From contig OX578147.1 of NCBI GenBank assembly GCA_951213105.1, positions 130,688,822 to 130,752,821 of the forward strand: 64,000 nucleotides of DNA. The letters run 5' to 3'. How positions within the stretch are numbered: the first letter of the stretch is position 1; each line of letters starts with the position of its first letter. The notes under the pieces were generated by a model, which was not told the origin of the DNA, made no database searches, and saw nothing but the letters and a program-made list of their open reading frames with translations. Source of the stretch: Amaurobius ferox (Eukaryota > Arthropoda > Arachnida > Araneae > Amaurobiidae). Positions 62,352 to 64,000 of the stretch are shown piece after piece. The position numbers and the translations under genes are program-made.

Positions 62352-64000
62352 ATGCATAAAGCATTGATTATGAAAAACTTTCCAACTGAAATGCAATTTT
62401 ATTTAAACTTCACTGAAATACGATACATTCAGCGTTGATATATATTAAAATATTACACTACTAAAATAATTTAATATATTTAAAATCTTTCAACTTTTTT
62501 AGAAAATTAACTTTATTCAAATGACGCCATCGAAATATGAAACGTCTGGCTGGCTCTCTACGTAAAAGAAATAAATATTTAATTTATATCACTTTTATTC
62601 CAGACTCCAGAGCTAAATAATTTCGCGTGAAAAAAAATTCAGCGATTCTTACACAACTCAGTACTTGATAAACTTGACAACTCAGTACTTACAGTAACTT
62701 GATTACATTCTGTAACCATCAAAATTAGGCTTCGTTGTAGTTTGATGATCAAAGTTTGATGATCATTTAAATTCAAAAATAGTGTAATTGCGTTGGCACA
62801 GAATATAGATGAACAGATAATACGTAAAAAATAAAGCGGTTTTAGGACGGATGAAACACTAAATATAAATTTAAAACAGCTTTAAGGATCACGGTTTTTA
62901 CATTGGGAAAAAAAGATGGATGCCATATTTTATTTTGAGGTGGGTCACGTGATCTCTTCATATAATATGGGTGTAATTATTATTTCAATTTTTATTTAAA
63001 AACTACCGTACATAATTTGTTGAAATGGGAAGGAGGACGAGATGGGATATTTTATATAAATTTAATCATCCCATACTTCCAGAATCCACCTGGGGGGAGG
63101 GGGGGGGGTCTAAAATTTAGATAGAGTTCCAACTAAAAACAGCAGCATTCATAGACATGTTTTGCTATTTTTGTGTTTTCTAACACTTTTCAACATAGTT
63201 AAAACGCGTTTATGATTTTGGTCATTCTGTCTGTCTGTCCGTTCGCAAGATAATCGCTGTAAAAGTGACTGTATCAAAATGCAATTTTAGTATGTTATCG
63301 AGACTGTCTGTGGGACGTATGGGAATGTGAATGAATAATATCATCCAATTAATTTTGTATTGAACCCGGGTTGAAAAAAAAAATACATTGAACCCTATGG
63401 GATCTAGATTTTTGTAAGCCAAGTTAAAATTCACAAAAATTGCTTTGATAATTTTAGGAAGTACTCAAATTATCCCATAAAATATGTAAAAAAAAATTAA
63501 GCAAAATATGTTTTGTAGTTTTTTATATAAAAATAAAAAATAATAATTACACCCATATTATAAGGAGAGATCACGTGACTCACTTCAAAATAAAATATGG
63601 CATCTATGCTGTGTCAGAATCGTGAATTTTGAAGTTCTTTTTGATTTATATTTAGTGTTGCATCCGTCCTAAAACAGCTTTATTTTTTTCTCTGTGCATC
63701 TACTATATAAAGCGCCAACGCAATTACAATATTTTGGAGTTTAAATGATCATCAAACTTTGATTATTTCTACAACGAAACCTAATTTTAATGGATTCAGA
63801 ATGTGAACAAATGATTGTAAGATGAGTTGTATAAGAATTCCTGAATTTTTTTCACGCAAAATGATTTAGCTTTGGAGTCTGGAATAAAAGTGATATAGAT
63901 GAAATAATCATTACTTTTACATAGAGAACCAGATGTTTTATACTTCGATGACGTCGTTTGAATAAAGTACATTTTTTTTCAATGAAGTTTTAACCTTTCA
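62352..64000 (+). mobile_element. Foldback transposon, unit C, cut by window end
   Basis: As 7378-9026 of unit A: complete left arm, loop and most of the right arm (from about 63526). Whether E1c follows, as in A and B, lies beyond the window. Confidence 0.78.

Larger units (their letters stand above)
54989..64000. repeat. Tandem macro-repeat unit C (partial, 9012 bp)
   Basis: Third unit, cut by the window end at a point equivalent to about 9026 of unit A. It is collinear with A and B. Private differences include a 28-for-10 base replacement at 57687-57714, a longer C run near 58097 and about a dozen substitutions between the equivalents of 3.2 and 9 kb. These C-specific changes argue against a simple duplicated read path. 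Confidence 0.93.

Noticed and set aside
1..64000. Plasmid, phage or viral concatemer
   Set aside because: No replication, structural or packaging genes; content is eukaryotic SINE, mariner, Tc1 and MITE-like remains.

Overview
The window is strongly AT-rich eukaryotic DNA with no bacterial, plasmid or viral gene organisation. It carries tRNA-derived SINEs, degenerate mariner and Tc1 transposases, long (TG/CA)n microsatellites and hairpin-ended non-autonomous DNA elements. This fits an arthropod; an arachnid such as a spider is plausible, but that is an impression and not a demonstrated match. No intact, recognisable host gene is visible.

The dominant feature is a head-to-tail macro-repeat with a period of about 27.5 kb. 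Phased on the first base of the window, unit A is 1-27501, unit B is 27502-54988 and unit C is 54989-64000 (the first ~9.0 kb of a third unit, cut by the window end). Units differ by scattered substitutions, homopolymer and microsatellite lengths, and one small complex indel in C. By eye there are only a few substitutions per 10 kb.

Layout of one unit, in A coordinates: end of module Y0 (1-129); hairpin-family element E1a (130-1049); module X1 (1050-1880); module Y1 (1899-3545); module X2 (3693-4560); E1b between 124-130 bp direct repeats (5142-6284); an AT-rich spacer; a foldback transposon with ~0.6 kb inverted arms (7378-10092) interrupted by E1c; E1d and E1e (10366-11845); a ~0.55 kb direct repeat (13240-13785 and 17435-18000) enclosing a candidate exon (15894-16377) and a mariner fossil (16591-17430); a nested cluster of tRNA-derived SINEs (18321-19075); a partial foldback element (20095-21074); a further SINE (21945-22282); an inverted X-type element (22428-23012); a 53-bp minisatellite (23771-24075); a Tc1 fossil (24680-25375); and module Y0 (25991-27630), which runs into the next unit.

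The genes do not form a pathway. The unit is a mosaic of nested mobile-element remains that was amplified as one block after the insertions had taken place. The only open frame with gene-like context is the 161-codon candidate exon, whose product I do not recognise.
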